Origin: Mariprofundus ferrooxydans PV-1 | Lineage (GTDB): Bacteria > Pseudomonadota > Zetaproteobacteria > Mariprofundales > Mariprofundaceae | DNA length: 64,000 bases | Assembly: GCF_000153765.1 (NCBI RefSeq) | Contig: NZ_DS022294.1 | Coordinates: 1,300,049-1,364,048 of the forward strand | Direction: 5' to 3' | In this document: positions 1-9,249 of the stretch, piece by piece | Numbering within the stretch: the stretch's first letter is position 1 | How the letters are laid out: each line of letters starts with the position of its first letter | The notes under the pieces: generated by a model | Database searches by the model: none | Seen by the model: the letters and a program-made list of their open reading frames with translations, nothing else | What the model was told of the DNA's origin: nothing | Position numbers and translations under genes: made by a program

Positions 1-2
1 TT

Positions 3-1943
3 ATTGTATGCCTGCTCAGTGACAGCCGCCTGCGCTCCACTGAATTTCACAAGGTCATTCAACATGAATTTTCCGACGAAGTGGTTCATATGGTTCAGGG
101 GCTGGAAAAGCTGCACGGGTTTAAAGCAAGTCAATCGGATGGTCAGGTACAGTCTGAGCGTCTGAGAAGAATGTTGTTAGCCATGGTTGATGACGTGCGC
201 GTGGTGCTCATCAAGCTTGCGTACAGGGTGCAGCGGCTCAGAGAGCTGTCCAAGGCAGATGAAGAGACACAAAAGCGCATTGCATCAGAATCACTTGAAA
301 TCTTTTCACCCATTGCCAACCGCTTAGGGATAGGACAACTGAAATGGGAACTCGAAGACCTGTCCTTCCGTTATCTGCAACCTGAGACCTATAAGCGCAT
401 TGCAAACATGCTTGAGGAAAAAAGAGGCGGACGTGAGACCTATATTAAACAGGTTGTCACAGAAATTAATACGTTGCTAAACAGCTCCGGGATTGATGCC
501 AGAGTTTATGGCAGGCCAAAGCATATCTATAGTATCTGGTCAAAGATGACGCATAAAGACAAACAGTTCTCGGAATTGTTTGATGTGCTGGCGTTAAGAA
601 TCACGGTCACCACCATTGCAGAGTGTTATACCGTACTGGGGCTGATACATGGTCGCTGGCATCATATCCCCAAAGAGTTTGATGATTATATTGCCAACAC
701 AAAGCCCAATGGCTATCAAAGCCTGCATACGGCCGTTTACGGGCCCGAAGGGAAGCCGGTCGAAATTCAGATCAGAACCAAAGCCATGCACGAGTTTGCA
801 GAATTTGGTGTGGCGGCACACTGGCGCTATAAAGAGCGAAGCAAACAGGACGATGTGCTGGAAAAAACGATTCATTCGATCCGGAAGTTATTGGAAACAC
901 CGGAAAATAGTGATGAGGAGTTTTTAGACAGTTTTAAAACAGAGCTCTTCTCTGACAGAGTATTTGTGTTAAGTCCTGAGGGCAAAATCATTGATTTGCC
1001 GCAAGGCGCAACCCCGCTTGATTTTGCCTACAGCATTCACACAGAAGTCGGGCATAAATGTCGGGGCGCAAAAGTGAACGGTCAGATCGTACCGCTAACC
1101 ACGCAACTGCAAAATGGTATGCAGGTCGAAATTTTAACTACGAACCATGCAGCACCCAGCAGAGACTGGCTCAATCCTCACTTAGGTTACATCGCCAGCA
1201 ACAAGGCACGCTCAAAAATCAAAATCTGGTTTCGGCAACAGGATTATGAGCAAAATGTGATGGATGGGAAAACGGCAATCGACCGCGAACTCAAGCGCAT
1301 GCACATTTTAAATCCTGATACGAATAAAGCCCTCACTCATTTTAAAGTGAATAGTGAAAAAGAGTGGTACGCGAAAGTTGGGCGTGGCGATATCACATCA
1401 GTTCAGTTAACGCAGGGCTTAAACCAGATTTATGCCCATGAGTCATTGAAAGCACTGCCCTTTAAACCCAAACCGAAAAAGAGGGGTGCAGATCCATCGA
1501 TCAATGTGTGTGGCGTAGGTAACCTGTTAACCTATATGGCCAACTGCTGTAAGCCTGTTCCCGGTGATGAGATTATTGGCTTTATCACCCAGGGCCAGGG
1601 GGTTTCGGTTCATCGCCCGGATTGCACAAACATCCTCAACCTGGAACATGATAAGCAAAAGCGACTCATTTCTGTTGAGTGGGCAGACCATGATCATCAG
1701 ACATTTGAGATCCATCTTGTTATCGAGGCCATTGATCGAACCGGCCTGTTAAAAGACATTACAAGCATACTGTCCGACCTGAAAGTAAACGTACTCAGTG
1801 TTCAGACCCTATCAAACAAAGATACGCAAACAGCAGATATGCAAATCATGATGGAAATAGAGGATCTTGAACAACTGCAAAAAGTCACTGACAAAATTAT
1901 GCAGCTACCCAATGTACTCAAGGTTTATCGGCAGAACGCATAA
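3..1943 (+). CDS. relA: RelA-type (p)ppGpp synthetase, 5' end cut off by the window
   Basis: Makes the stringent-response alarmone (p)ppGpp from ATP and GTP/GDP on stalled ribosomes. The frame is open from base 3 with no stop, so the N-terminus lies outside the window; the first in-window ATG (81) is internal. Order of domains: remnant of the HD hydrolase fold, then the synthetase with EFDDYIANTKPNGYQS, then TGS (DRVFVLSPEGKIIDLPQGAT), then a zinc-finger/ACT tail. The EFDD acidic loop and the loss of the hydrolase Asp (LIKLAYRVQRLREL, where hydrolase-competent Rel/SpoT has LADR) indicate a synthesis-only RelA and not a bifunctional Rel/SpoT. The gene is AT-richer than the sequence after 3.66 kb (bases 1321-1380 are 23/60 G+C), so acquisition by transfer is possible. 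The assignment to the RelA/SpoT family is secure; the RelA subtype is inferred from these motifs. Confidence 0.93.
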   Translation: MVCLLSDSRLRSTEFHKVIQHEFSDEVVHMVQGLEKLHGFKASQSDGQVQSERLRRMLLAMVDDVRVVLIKLAYRVQRLRELSKADEETQKRIASESLEIFSPIANRLGIGQLKWELEDLSFRYLQPETYKRIANMLEEKRGGRETYIKQVVTEINTLLNSSGIDARVYGRPKHIYSIWSKMTHKDKQFSELFDVLALRITVTTIAECYTVLGLIHGRWHHIPKEFDDYIANTKPNGYQSLHTAVYGPEGKPVEIQIRTKAMHEFAEFGVAAHWRYKERSKQDDVLEKTIHSIRKLLETPENSDEEFLDSFKTELFSDRVFVLSPEGKIIDLPQGATPLDFAYSIHTEVGHKCRGAKVNGQIVPLTTQLQNGMQVEILTTNHAAPSRDWLNPHLGYIASNKARSKIKIWFRQQDYEQNVMDGKTAIDRELKRMHILNPDTNKALTHFKVNSEKEWYAKVGRGDITSVQLTQGLNQIYAHESLKALPFKPKPKKRGADPSINVCGVGNLLTYMANCCKPVPGDEIIGFITQGQGVSVHRPDCTNILNLEHDKQKRLISVEWADHDHQTFEIHLVIEAIDRTGLLKDITSILSDLKVNVLSVQTLSNKDTQTADMQIMMEIEDLEQLQKVTDKIMQLPNVLKVYRQNA

Positions 1944-2178
1944 AAACGATAGCCTTAGCCTCGAGTTTCTAATATCCACAAAACAAGGCCTGACCCCGAA
2001 ACTTCTAAAAAAACCGAGCTCAAGAAATGCTTTACAATCAATCTGTTTGACTCTGGATATGCTTTAAGACCCTATAAATCCAAGAAATTCAGAGGGGGTT
2101 AAGTTTTCACACAGCCTAGACCAAGGATGGATATTCAATAGAGCTAATAAGACTCAATTCGGTATTGAATATAGTGTC

Positions 2179-3504
2179 CTACTCATTTTCCTCAACGGCA
2201 AATATTCGTTGCTTTGAAAGGACGAGTGTTTTCTTAGTCTCAGTATTTAAAAAGAAAAAATACTGACTGTTTGCCGCTAACAAAAGTAAACTTTTACTGG
2301 GAATCTTAATATTAGGGTCGATCAAAAATGTTTCTTCAACGCTTGAGGGGGTTGCTACTTTAGCCTCGTACACTTCTTTTCTTGCCGATGTATATAGGTA
2401 CAGAGAAAAAATAAGTGTAATACTTATAATTACATAAGCTTGTAGAGGTTGAGCGAAATAACGTATGTAAAATCTGGCTGGAATCCGAAAAATTAATAAA
2501 AGCGATGTGAGTTGTAGATAGGCGAACATCATCTCCTTCGAATAAAAATATCCATATGCTGTTGCAGCAATAGATGTGGCTAAGAGAAAATAATACATCT
2601 TATCATTTTGTTTGTTATTGTATTCTAGTTCTGAAGGTGACATACGACTGTCACCATTAACTCTAAAGATAAATCCAATTAACGCAAAAATAGCCCCTAC
2701 TAGTGAAAACCGAATGGCTTCCATACTTGAAGCTAAATAATCAGCTAGCGTGAAATACCGCGTTACATCAATCCCAAAAGCGCCAAGAAATGTGTATTCA
2801 TATAGAAATCCACTGGTAAGAAATAGCGCTGATAAAATTGAAAGAAATGCACCAATATTTATTTCATCAAATGAAATTTTTACAGCTGTTTTATCTGCAA
2901 TTTCATTACGTATGCTCTTATATTTCTTTTTTGTTTTTCTATCGATTTCCCAAAGGTGTTTTGCTTCAAGGGGTTCAGCAGAGGCATCTAGTTCTCTAGC
3001 TCGAGTTAAATGCTGCTGAGCAGTTTTAGTCTTTTTTTGAAGCGTCTCAGTGAAATTCATCACTAGAAAATACCTAACAACAAGAGACCGAATGTTTTCA
3101 TTATTAATGGCTTTTGAGGCGAGTTTGTCAATCACCTCTTTATTCGAAAAATAGTCCTGACGTAGGTCATGTATGGCTTTTTTTAGGTCTTCTGGGCGTT
3201 CGATTTCTTCAATACAACAATCTTCTTCAAATTCTTCCTGATGCGTTATTTTCCATGTTGCTAGATGGACCATCTTGTCGGTGTGTTCGTCATAACCATG
3301 AAGTCTTGAATCTGGGTCTAAAGCTCTAATCAGAATTTTTAACGCAAAGTGAATGGACAGTTGTGTTTTCAATGACTTTTTAAGTACCAAGAAGCGAATT
3401 TTGTATGCGAATTTAATAAGAGGGAGTCCAATATAATTGAAGCGAAACCTTTCAAGCTTAGTTTTCAAGCCAGCCTTAGACGAATCTCCAATATATTGAT
3501 TCAT
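2179..3504 (-). CDS. Unrecognised membrane protein, AT-rich
   Basis: I do not recognise this 441-residue family. The N-terminal half (about 1-215) is charged and probably cytoplasmic, with helical, Lys/Glu-rich stretches around 140-200. It is followed by four or five hydrophobic segments at roughly 218-245, 262-282, 303-322, 326-342 and 352-372, and a C-terminal soluble tail of about 65 residues. The first membrane pair is separated by a short loop with GAFGIDVTRYFTLADYL. The start is supported by GGAGAG about 8 bases upstream of the ATG. Base composition is very AT-rich (bases 2461-2520 are 20/60 G+C), unlike the downstream prmC-hemA cluster, which suggests horizontal origin. No operon partner: 235 bp separates it from relA (opposite strand) and 171 bp from prmC. 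Confidence 0.75.
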   Translation of the reverse strand: MNQYIGDSSKAGLKTKLERFRFNYIGLPLIKFAYKIRFLVLKKSLKTQLSIHFALKILIRALDPDSRLHGYDEHTDKMVHLATWKITHQEEFEEDCCIEEIERPEDLKKAIHDLRQDYFSNKEVIDKLASKAINNENIRSLVVRYFLVMNFTETLQKKTKTAQQHLTRARELDASAEPLEAKHLWEIDRKTKKKYKSIRNEIADKTAVKISFDEINIGAFLSILSALFLTSGFLYEYTFLGAFGIDVTRYFTLADYLASSMEAIRFSLVGAIFALIGFIFRVNGDSRMSPSELEYNNKQNDKMYYFLLATSIAATAYGYFYSKEMMFAYLQLTSLLLIFRIPARFYIRYFAQPLQAYVIISITLIFSLYLYTSARKEVYEAKVATPSSVEETFLIDPNIKIPSKSLLLLAANSQYFFFLNTETKKTLVLSKQRIFAVEENE

Positions 3505-3675
3505 AATTTTACTCTCCTAAATCACCCCTGATTTCACAGAAACTTCGAAACTCTTACTTTCCATTGAAGAGTACAATCTGAATGACTGGTTTTGGTCGGG
3601 ATCAGCTATTCCGATTTCTATGAATGAACAATATTACTTATAAAGATATGGCGGGAATGAAGTCTGAAGGCCTTA

Positions 3676-4515
3676 TTATGCCCGTTTGTAAACAGCGCCG
3701 CGGAGCAGGCCGGCGAGGTCGCGTATCTCCTCTTCCATGATCAGGCTCTCCGGTGTGTCGGGCAGGCCGCAGGTGCCGGTTTCGACGATGATATAACCAT
3801 GCGGCTTCAGGCATACAGGTGCATCATTAAGGATGGTGGCGAGCAACTGCAGGCCGTCGGCCTCATCGGTCAGTGCATGGCGCGGCTCCAGAGCCAGCTC
3901 CGGTTCCAGTCCATGCATCTCATCGCTGCTGACATAGGGCGGGTTGGAGATCACAACATCAAAAGGGCCGTCTTCTGGCTGCAGCGCTTGCAGCAGATCA
4001 CCGCTGCGCCATGCCAGACGAGATGCGACATTGAGTGCGGCGGCATTGGTCTGCGCCATCCTGAGCGAGGCTTCTGATATGTCGGTGGCAGTGACTGCGG
4101 CATGCGGGTATTCGGCGGCCAGCGTGACGGCGATGCAGCCGGAGCCGGTGCCGATGTCGCAGAATTGATAGGGCGCGCTTTGATCCGGAAAGCGGGCGAG
4201 AACAGCCTCGATCAGATGTTCGGTTTCCGGTCGCGGGATCAATACATCCGGGCTGACCCGGAACGGGCGCGACCAGAACTCTTTTTCACCGGTGATATAG
4301 GCCAGCGGCTCGCGTGCAAGCCGGCGTTGTAGCAGGGCTGCAAAATGGCGGCTCACCGTTGCGGGCGGCTCATCATGCGCGCGTATAATCAGATCGGTGC
4401 GACTGCATGGCCATACATGCATGAGCAGCAACTCGGCATCCAGGCGCGGGCTATCACAGCCGGCCTGTTGGAGGTCTGCGGCAGCAAGCCGTAGCAGTTC
4501 GCTGGTTGTCGTCAC
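3676..4515 (-). CDS. prmC: Release factor glutamine N5-methyltransferase PrmC/HemK
   Basis: Transfers a methyl group from S-adenosylmethionine to the glutamine of the GGQ motif of release factors 1 and 2, raising termination efficiency. The 279-residue protein has the expected N-terminal helical substrate domain (1-85), SAM-binding DIGTGSGC at 120-127 and the NPPY active-site motif at 191-194. The reading begins with GTG, 9 bp after the stop of the UPF0114 gene, and no clear ribosome site is visible, so it probably depends on translation of the upstream gene. Last gene of the hemA-prfA-UPF0114-prmC cluster; co-location with prfA is a common arrangement and places enzyme and substrate in one transcript. 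Confidence 0.95.
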   Translation of the reverse strand: MTTTSELLRLAAADLQQAGCDSPRLDAELLLMHVWPCSRTDLIIRAHDEPPATVSRHFAALLQRRLAREPLAYITGEKEFWSRPFRVSPDVLIPRPETEHLIEAVLARFPDQSAPYQFCDIGTGSGCIAVTLAAEYPHAAVTATDISEASLRMAQTNAAALNVASRLAWRSGDLLQALQPEDGPFDVVISNPPYVSSDEMHGLEPELALEPRHALTDEADGLQLLATILNDAPVCLKPHGYIIVETGTCGLPDTPESLIMEEEIRDLAGLLRGAVYKRA

Positions 4516-4524
4516 AGTGATGTT

Positions 4525-5073
4525 TCAGTGCCCGTCAGCGTCAGGCCCGTCATGAGATTTGTGGTCTCCGCCCTTGTGCAGGAAATAGAGTGCAACCGAC
4601 AGGGCGAGAATAGAAAACGCAAAATAGAGCATTTCCAGCGGGCCATTGTAGGTGGTATGCAGTACCGTTTTGAAAAAGCTGACTACCAGCACCATGACAA
4701 TGACCTTGGCGAGCTTGTCTTTGAGCTGATCAAGGTTACGGATTTCCAGCACATTGGATGATTCACTGGCCTGGGCGGCATCAATTTCGGAGATGAACAG
4801 CTCATACAGGCCAAAGCTGAACAGCAGCAGAACCACGGCAATCAGATAGAGGTCTACAGCGCCGATAATGGAGCCGACAATTGTTTCGTGGAATCCTGCC
4901 GGATGCTCATGATGTAGATAGCTGGAGACGGTGTCGGCAGCAACGGAGTAGATATCAACACTGCCGACAATAAACAGGATGACCGCGCCAATCATGCCGA
5001 AAATCACGGCCAGCAGAATAAACAGCCGGCTGTTCCATAGTAGTTTCTCAAAGTGTTTTTCGATGATATTCAT
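4525..5073 (-). CDS. UPF0114 (YqhA-like) inner-membrane protein
   Basis: Small membrane protein of the UPF0114/YqhA family, of unknown function. About 182 residues with hydrophobic segments near 16-40, 66-92, 128-148 and 150-168, the family stretch LYLIAVVLLLFSFGLYELFISEID being the clearest signature. The C-terminus is His/Asp-rich (GGDHKSHDGPDADGH), which could bind metal but need not. I place the start at the ATG at 5073 (GGGGA 8-9 bases upstream) and not at the TTG one codon earlier. It sits between prfA and prmC, an unusual insertion into a translation-termination cluster; nothing in the sequence ties it to that process. Confidence 0.8.
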   Translation of the reverse strand: MNIIEKHFEKLLWNSRLFILLAVIFGMIGAVILFIVGSVDIYSVAADTVSSYLHHEHPAGFHETIVGSIIGAVDLYLIAVVLLLFSFGLYELFISEIDAAQASESSNVLEIRNLDQLKDKLAKVIVMVLVVSFFKTVLHTTYNGPLEMLYFAFSILALSVALYFLHKGGDHKSHDGPDADGH

Positions 5074-5171
5074 CAATGTTATCCCCGGCCGCTAAGGCCT
5101 GCCCGTCTGAATGAGACTGATTCCATCACGCCTGCGCCAGTCAGGCAATCAGCCGCACTTATTGTGCCTGC

Positions 5172-6245
5172 TTATCCGTGTTGTGCTGCGAGCAGTTCAG
5201 CCTGATGATAGGTGATCAGCGCATCTAGCAGTTCACCCATATCGCCTCCCAGAATCTGTTCGAGCTTATACAGGGTCAGGCCGATACGGTGATCGGTAAT
5301 GCGTCCCTGCGGATAGTTATAGGTACGAATACGTTCCGAGCGGTCGCCGGAGCCGACCATGCCCTTGCGTGCCTGGGAACGTTCGGCATCCAGCTCAGAC
5401 TGCTCCTTGTCGAATAGTCTGGCCTGTAACACCTTCATGGCCTGAGCCTTGTTTTTATGCTGGCTGGCCTGATCCTGACAGGTGACGACAAGGCCGCTGG
5501 GTATGTGGGTGATACGCACTGCCGACTCGGTTTTATTGACATGCTGGCCGCCGGCGCCGGAAGCACGATAGACGTCTATGCGCAGATCTTCCGGGCGGAT
5601 GTTGATATCCACCTCTTCAGCGACAGGCAGGATGGCTACGGTGCAGGCCGATGTGTGAATGCGGCCGCCGGATTCGGTTTCCGGTACGCGCTGCACGCGA
5701 TGTGCGCCCGACTCGAACTTGAAGCGCGAGAAGACGCCGTTACCGCTGATCTGGGCGATGATCTCCTTGTAGCCGCCGATACCGGTGTCACTGGCGGAGA
5801 GGATCTCCACCTTGTAGCCCTGAGTTTCTGCATAGCGGCTGTACATGCGGAACAGGTCGGCTGCGAACAGGGCTGCTTCATCACCACCGGTGCCGGCACG
5901 GATCTCGAGAATAACATCGCGATTATCGTTCGGGTCTTTCGGCAGCAGCAGCATCGATAACGCGGCATCGCTGGCGCTGATGGCCTGCTTGATTTCACGC
6001 GCCTCGGCTTCCGCCATCTCTTTGAGTTCCGCATCGCAATCCGGATCGGCAATCAGCTCCAGATTGTCCGCCAGTTGTTGTTGCAGATCGAGGTAATGTT
6101 GTGCCTCTTCGGCGACGGGTTCGATTTCTGAGAATTCGCGGGATAGAGCCGTATAGCGTTTATTGTCGGAGGTGACGTCGGGATCGGCGAGCATAACGGC
6201 GATCTCTTCCCGCCTGTGCAGGATGTTATCCAGACGATTGTTCAT
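5172..6245 (-). CDS. prfA: Peptide chain release factor 1
   Basis: Recognises UAA and UAG stop codons and triggers peptidyl-tRNA hydrolysis. 357 residues, the normal length. The anticodon-like PxT motif reads PET at 188-190 ([15 protein letters not shown]), which separates RF1 from RF2 (SPF), and the catalytic GGQ lies at 232-234 ([16 protein letters not shown]). The open frame extends 26 codons upstream into hemA, but the start MNNRLDNIL at 6245 is preceded by GGGGAAG at good spacing and matches the family N-terminus. The gene therefore overlaps the 3' end of hemA by 20 bp. Third codon onward is typical of the high-GC chromosomal backbone here. Confidence 0.97.
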   Translation of the reverse strand: MNNRLDNILHRREEIAVMLADPDVTSDNKRYTALSREFSEIEPVAEEAQHYLDLQQQLADNLELIADPDCDAELKEMAEAEAREIKQAISASDAALSMLLLPKDPNDNRDVILEIRAGTGGDEAALFAADLFRMYSRYAETQGYKVEILSASDTGIGGYKEIIAQISGNGVFSRFKFESGAHRVQRVPETESGGRIHTSACTVAILPVAEEVDINIRPEDLRIDVYRASGAGGQHVNKTESAVRITHIPSGLVVTCQDQASQHKNKAQAMKVLQARLFDKEQSELDAERSQARKGMVGSGDRSERIRTYNYPQGRITDHRIGLTLYKLEQILGGDMGELLDALITYHQAELLAAQHG

Positions 6246-7554
6246 TCTTCCCCTTTGTTGCCGGTACGGAGTGTAGATGGCGGGACTGCGGCAGATCCAG
6301 GTCAAACAGGCGGGTGGCAGCACCCATCAGCAGATCACCCTCGATATCATCCGGCAGGGTCTTCAGTGTTCTCAGTGTAGGGTGCATATAGCGTTTCATC
6401 AGCGCCTTGCTGAATCGTTCGACGGCTTGTAACTGCTCCGGTTCAAAATCTTTCATGTAGCGCAGCGCTTTCTCAACTTCCTCAGCACGCTGCTGTTCCA
6501 TCTGCTGCTGAATGCTGCGGATCATGGGTACGGTCTCAAGCGATTTCAGCCAGACAAGAAATGCCAGCTCCTCTTCCTCAAGGATTTTGCGCGCCAGTTC
6601 GGCTTCTTCCTGACGTTGCTCAACATTGCCCTGTACAACCTGTTGCAGGTCATCGATGTCATAGAGGTATACGTCATCAATCTCGGCAATGCGGGGATCG
6701 ATATCGCGCGGTACGGCAATATCGACGAGGAACATCGGCCGGTTGCGGCGCTTTTTCATGGCGGCGGCAACAACATCGGGCAGCAGTACAAAGGTGGAAG
6801 CGCCGGTGCTGGAGAGTACAATGTCGGCTGCATCCAGATAGTCTGGCAGCTGCTCCATACTCAGGGCATGGCCCTCAAATTCGACAGCCAGCGCTTCGGC
6901 CCGCTTCAGGGTGCGGTTAGCCACCAGAATGTCGGAGCAGCCGTTGGCTCTGAGATGACGGGCGGCCAGCTCTGCCATTTCGCCTGCACCCATCAACAGT
7001 ACCGTCTTGCCGGCCAGATCGCCGAAGATGTGTCGGGCCAGCTCAACAGCGCAGGATGAGATGTTGACCGATTGTCTGCCGATATTCGTTTCGCTGCGGG
7101 CTCGTTTGGCTGCAGCGAACGTGGACTGGAACAGTCGGTGCAGTACATGTCCGGCTGTGCCGGCGGAGAGAGCGTGCTCGTAGGATGATTTAACCTGACC
7201 GAGAATTTGAGGTTCGCCGAGAACCAGTGAGTCCAGGCCGGAGGCAACAGCAAACAGATGACGAATGGCCTCTTCGGCCGTGTGCGAATAGAGGTGCTCG
7301 CTGACCAGCTCTATATCCATGCCCGCCTTATCGGCGAACCAGGTATGTACAGCGGCGATGGCGGCATCAGGGTCATGGGTCACCACGGTCATTTCCACGC
7401 GGTTACAGGTGGATAGCAACGATGCCTCGCGAATAGAGGGGTCGCTGACACAGTGTTGCAGAATATCGGCAATTTCACTTTCCGGTACGGCCAGGCGCTC
7501 ACGCAGCTCGACCGGTGCGGTTTTATGATTCAACCCTATATGACAGATGCGCAT
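6226..7554 (-). CDS. hemA: Glutamyl-tRNA reductase
   Basis: First committed enzyme of C5-pathway tetrapyrrole synthesis: NADPH-dependent reduction of glutamyl-tRNA(Glu) to glutamate-1-semialdehyde. 442 residues. The N-terminus [19 protein letters not shown] and the catalytic Cys50 in [10 protein letters not shown] are visible, followed by the Rossmann NADPH site ([17 protein letters not shown], about 185-201) and the C-terminal dimerisation helix region. Promoter-proximal gene of the hemA-prfA cluster, an association seen in many proteobacteria. Divergence from the next gene is not present: the JAMM-like gene upstream is on the same strand, 57 bp away. Confidence 0.97.
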   Translation of the reverse strand: MRICHIGLNHKTAPVELRERLAVPESEIADILQHCVSDPSIREASLLSTCNRVEMTVVTHDPDAAIAAVHTWFADKAGMDIELVSEHLYSHTAEEAIRHLFAVASGLDSLVLGEPQILGQVKSSYEHALSAGTAGHVLHRLFQSTFAAAKRARSETNIGRQSVNISSCAVELARHIFGDLAGKTVLLMGAGEMAELAARHLRANGCSDILVANRTLKRAEALAVEFEGHALSMEQLPDYLDAADIVLSSTGASTFVLLPDVVAAAMKKRRNRPMFLVDIAVPRDIDPRIAEIDDVYLYDIDDLQQVVQGNVEQRQEEAELARKILEEEELAFLVWLKSLETVPMIRSIQQQMEQQRAEEVEKALRYMKDFEPEQLQAVERFSKALMKRYMHPTLRTLKTLPDDIEGDLLMGAATRLFDLDLPQSRHLHSVPATKGKNEQSSG

Positions 7555-7611
7555 GGGCGAAAGCTTAGCGTTTCAGTGCCACAGGGTACAGAGGGACATC
7601 TGTCATGCTAA

Positions 7612-8052
7612 TCAGGTTTCGTCTTCCACCATATTCAGCGTGATCTGCTGGTGATGGGTTGCATCGCGATAGAGGCGTGCATCGATGCGTCCGGGCTGGT
7701 CGGGGTCGAGCCTCAGATAGCACTCGGGACGCCGTCCCAATGCGGATTGATACAGTGTTGTCAGCCGGGCAAGCGTTGCCTGACTGACATGGCTGCTGTG
7801 ATAAATGCCGCAGATATCAAGCCCTCGGGTGTCGAGTTCGCGCTGCTGCTGCAGGATAAATTCAACGTTGTCAGGATCGGCGGAAATCAGGTTTTGCGTG
7901 ACAATTAAACGTGTTTCCACGATATTTCCCGCCTTTGCTAACAGGCCGCTGCAATCCTGGCGCTCGTTGACAAGGAGTTCATGCAGCAGGTTTTGCATGC
8001 AATGGCGGCGAATGGATATGGTCTGCGGGCTGTTTTCAGGGTGTGATTGCAT
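7612..8052 (-). CDS. JAMM/MPN-like protein with degenerate metal site
   Basis: 146 residues. The core resembles the small bacterial JAB1/MPN (Mov34, M67-type) fold: helix LLHELLVNERQDCSGLLA, where active members have PxExCGLL, and then CGIYHSSHVSQATL, where active members have the zinc-binding HSHP followed by S/D. The second histidine is displaced (HSSH) and the conserved glutamate is not evident, so zinc-dependent isopeptidase activity is doubtful. Start could be the ATG at 8052 or the one at 7998 (MQNLLHELL); neither has a strong ribosome site. Lies directly upstream of hemA on the same strand. The fold call is from motif memory and is moderate; the function is unknown. Confidence 0.6.
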   Translation of the reverse strand: MQSHPENSPQTISIRRHCMQNLLHELLVNERQDCSGLLAKAGNIVETRLIVTQNLISADPDNVEFILQQQRELDTRGLDICGIYHSSHVSQATLARLTTLYQSALGRRPECYLRLDPDQPGRIDARLYRDATHHQQITLNMVEDET

Positions 8053-8152
8053 GAGGCAAGAGTAGAGCCATGGCTCTGCCCGTCAATGGATTGTGCTTAT
8101 CATACGTGACGGATTGCTGGCGTAAATAAATGACCCGGGATAGGGGGTGTAA

Positions 8153-9085
8153 TTGAAACAACAGTTGATGATATCTACATCTTCATCGGGCCGCCTGATT
8201 GCGCTGGTGATGGGGCGAAATGTTCTGACCCTGTCGGTACTTGTCATCTCTGCACTCGTTGCTTTTGGCGTGTGGGGCGCATATGGGACATGGCAGAGTG
8301 GCCGGCTTGCACTGGAGCTGGAAAAGACCGCTGTGCTGCTGCAGCAAGCCAGGGCGCAGCAGGCTGCAACGGTTGCAAGCCTGCAGGGGCAGTTGCAGAC
8401 AGAGCAGCACAAATCACTGGTGTATACACGCGCATTGGGCGAATTGCAGGCAAAGATGACCCGGCTGGATGCGCTGGGTTCACGTCTGGTGGATGTGGCA
8501 TCGCTGGATAAATCCGAATTCGATTTTGGCATGGAGCCTGCGCTTGGCGGTCTGCGTCAGCCGGGAACGGTGGTGGATGCTCCTGTCGTGCAACAGGGTA
8601 TGGCACAGATTGATGCACGCCTGAAGCAGATGGACGCGCAGTTTACAGCTCTGGACTATATGTTGGAGAGCAAACGCACCCAGTTGGATGCCCGGCCGCA
8701 TACCTGGCCGACGAAGGGCGGCTGGATCAGCTCCGGCTTTGGTCCACGCATCGATCCGTTTACCGGTGGGCAGGCGATGCATTATGGCGTTGATATCGCC
8801 AACAGACCCGGCGCACCGGTGCTGGCAAGTAGTGCCGGCGTGGTCAGTTTTGCCGGCAAAATGCAGGATTTCGGTTATGTGGTCGATGTCGATCATGGTT
8901 ACGGTTATTCGACGCGCTATGCACATATGAGCAGCCTCAGTGTCAAAATCGGTGATGTCGTTGAGGACAGGCAGACGCTGGGAAAAGTCGGTTCCACCGG
9001 CCACTCAACCGGTCCGCATATTCATTATGAAGTACGTCACTACGGCAAGCTGGTTAACCCGAGGCAATTTCTGCCCAGAGGGTAA
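8153..9085 (+). CDS. M23-family peptidoglycan endopeptidase, membrane anchored
   Basis: Predicted murein-cleaving metalloprotease or LytM-like activator. 310 residues: short cytoplasmic N-terminus, one membrane anchor at about 22-42, coiled-coil stalk rich in Ala/Gln/Leu at about 50-105, a second helical stretch near 150-175, and a C-terminal M23 domain. The zinc ligands are present: HYGVD (H-x3-D) and HIHYE (HxH). The LytM signature STGHSTGPHIHYEVR is intact, so it should be catalytically active in the periplasm. Start is TTG at 8153 with AGGGGG about 7 bases upstream; no in-frame ATG precedes the membrane segment. Transcribed divergently from the JAMM-like/hemA cluster. Confidence 0.88.
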   Translation: MKQQLMISTSSSGRLIALVMGRNVLTLSVLVISALVAFGVWGAYGTWQSGRLALELEKTAVLLQQARAQQAATVASLQGQLQTEQHKSLVYTRALGELQAKMTRLDALGSRLVDVASLDKSEFDFGMEPALGGLRQPGTVVDAPVVQQGMAQIDARLKQMDAQFTALDYMLESKRTQLDARPHTWPTKGGWISSGFGPRIDPFTGGQAMHYGVDIANRPGAPVLASSAGVVSFAGKMQDFGYVVDVDHGYGYSTRYAHMSSLSVKIGDVVEDRQTLGKVGSTGHSTGPHIHYEVRHYGKLVNPRQFLPRG

Positions 9086-9249
9086 TCTTCCGTCCGGCAC
9101 AGGGTGATCCTGATGTCTGCACAGAGCCGCTATCTTCGAGCTGCTTCCATGATTATAATCCACAGGCTCGGATTCTGAGCTTATCTCAACTGACAGGCGC
9201 ACTGTTACCGGGCAACGTCAATAATTTTTTTGCATGAAAGGGAGTAGCG

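Noticed and set aside
2040-2178. GTTAAGT near 2099 as a second integron boundary for the AT-rich membrane gene
   Set aside because: The heptamer fits GTTRRRY, but no L boxes, central stem or complementary RYYYAAC partner lie at attC spacing on either strand.
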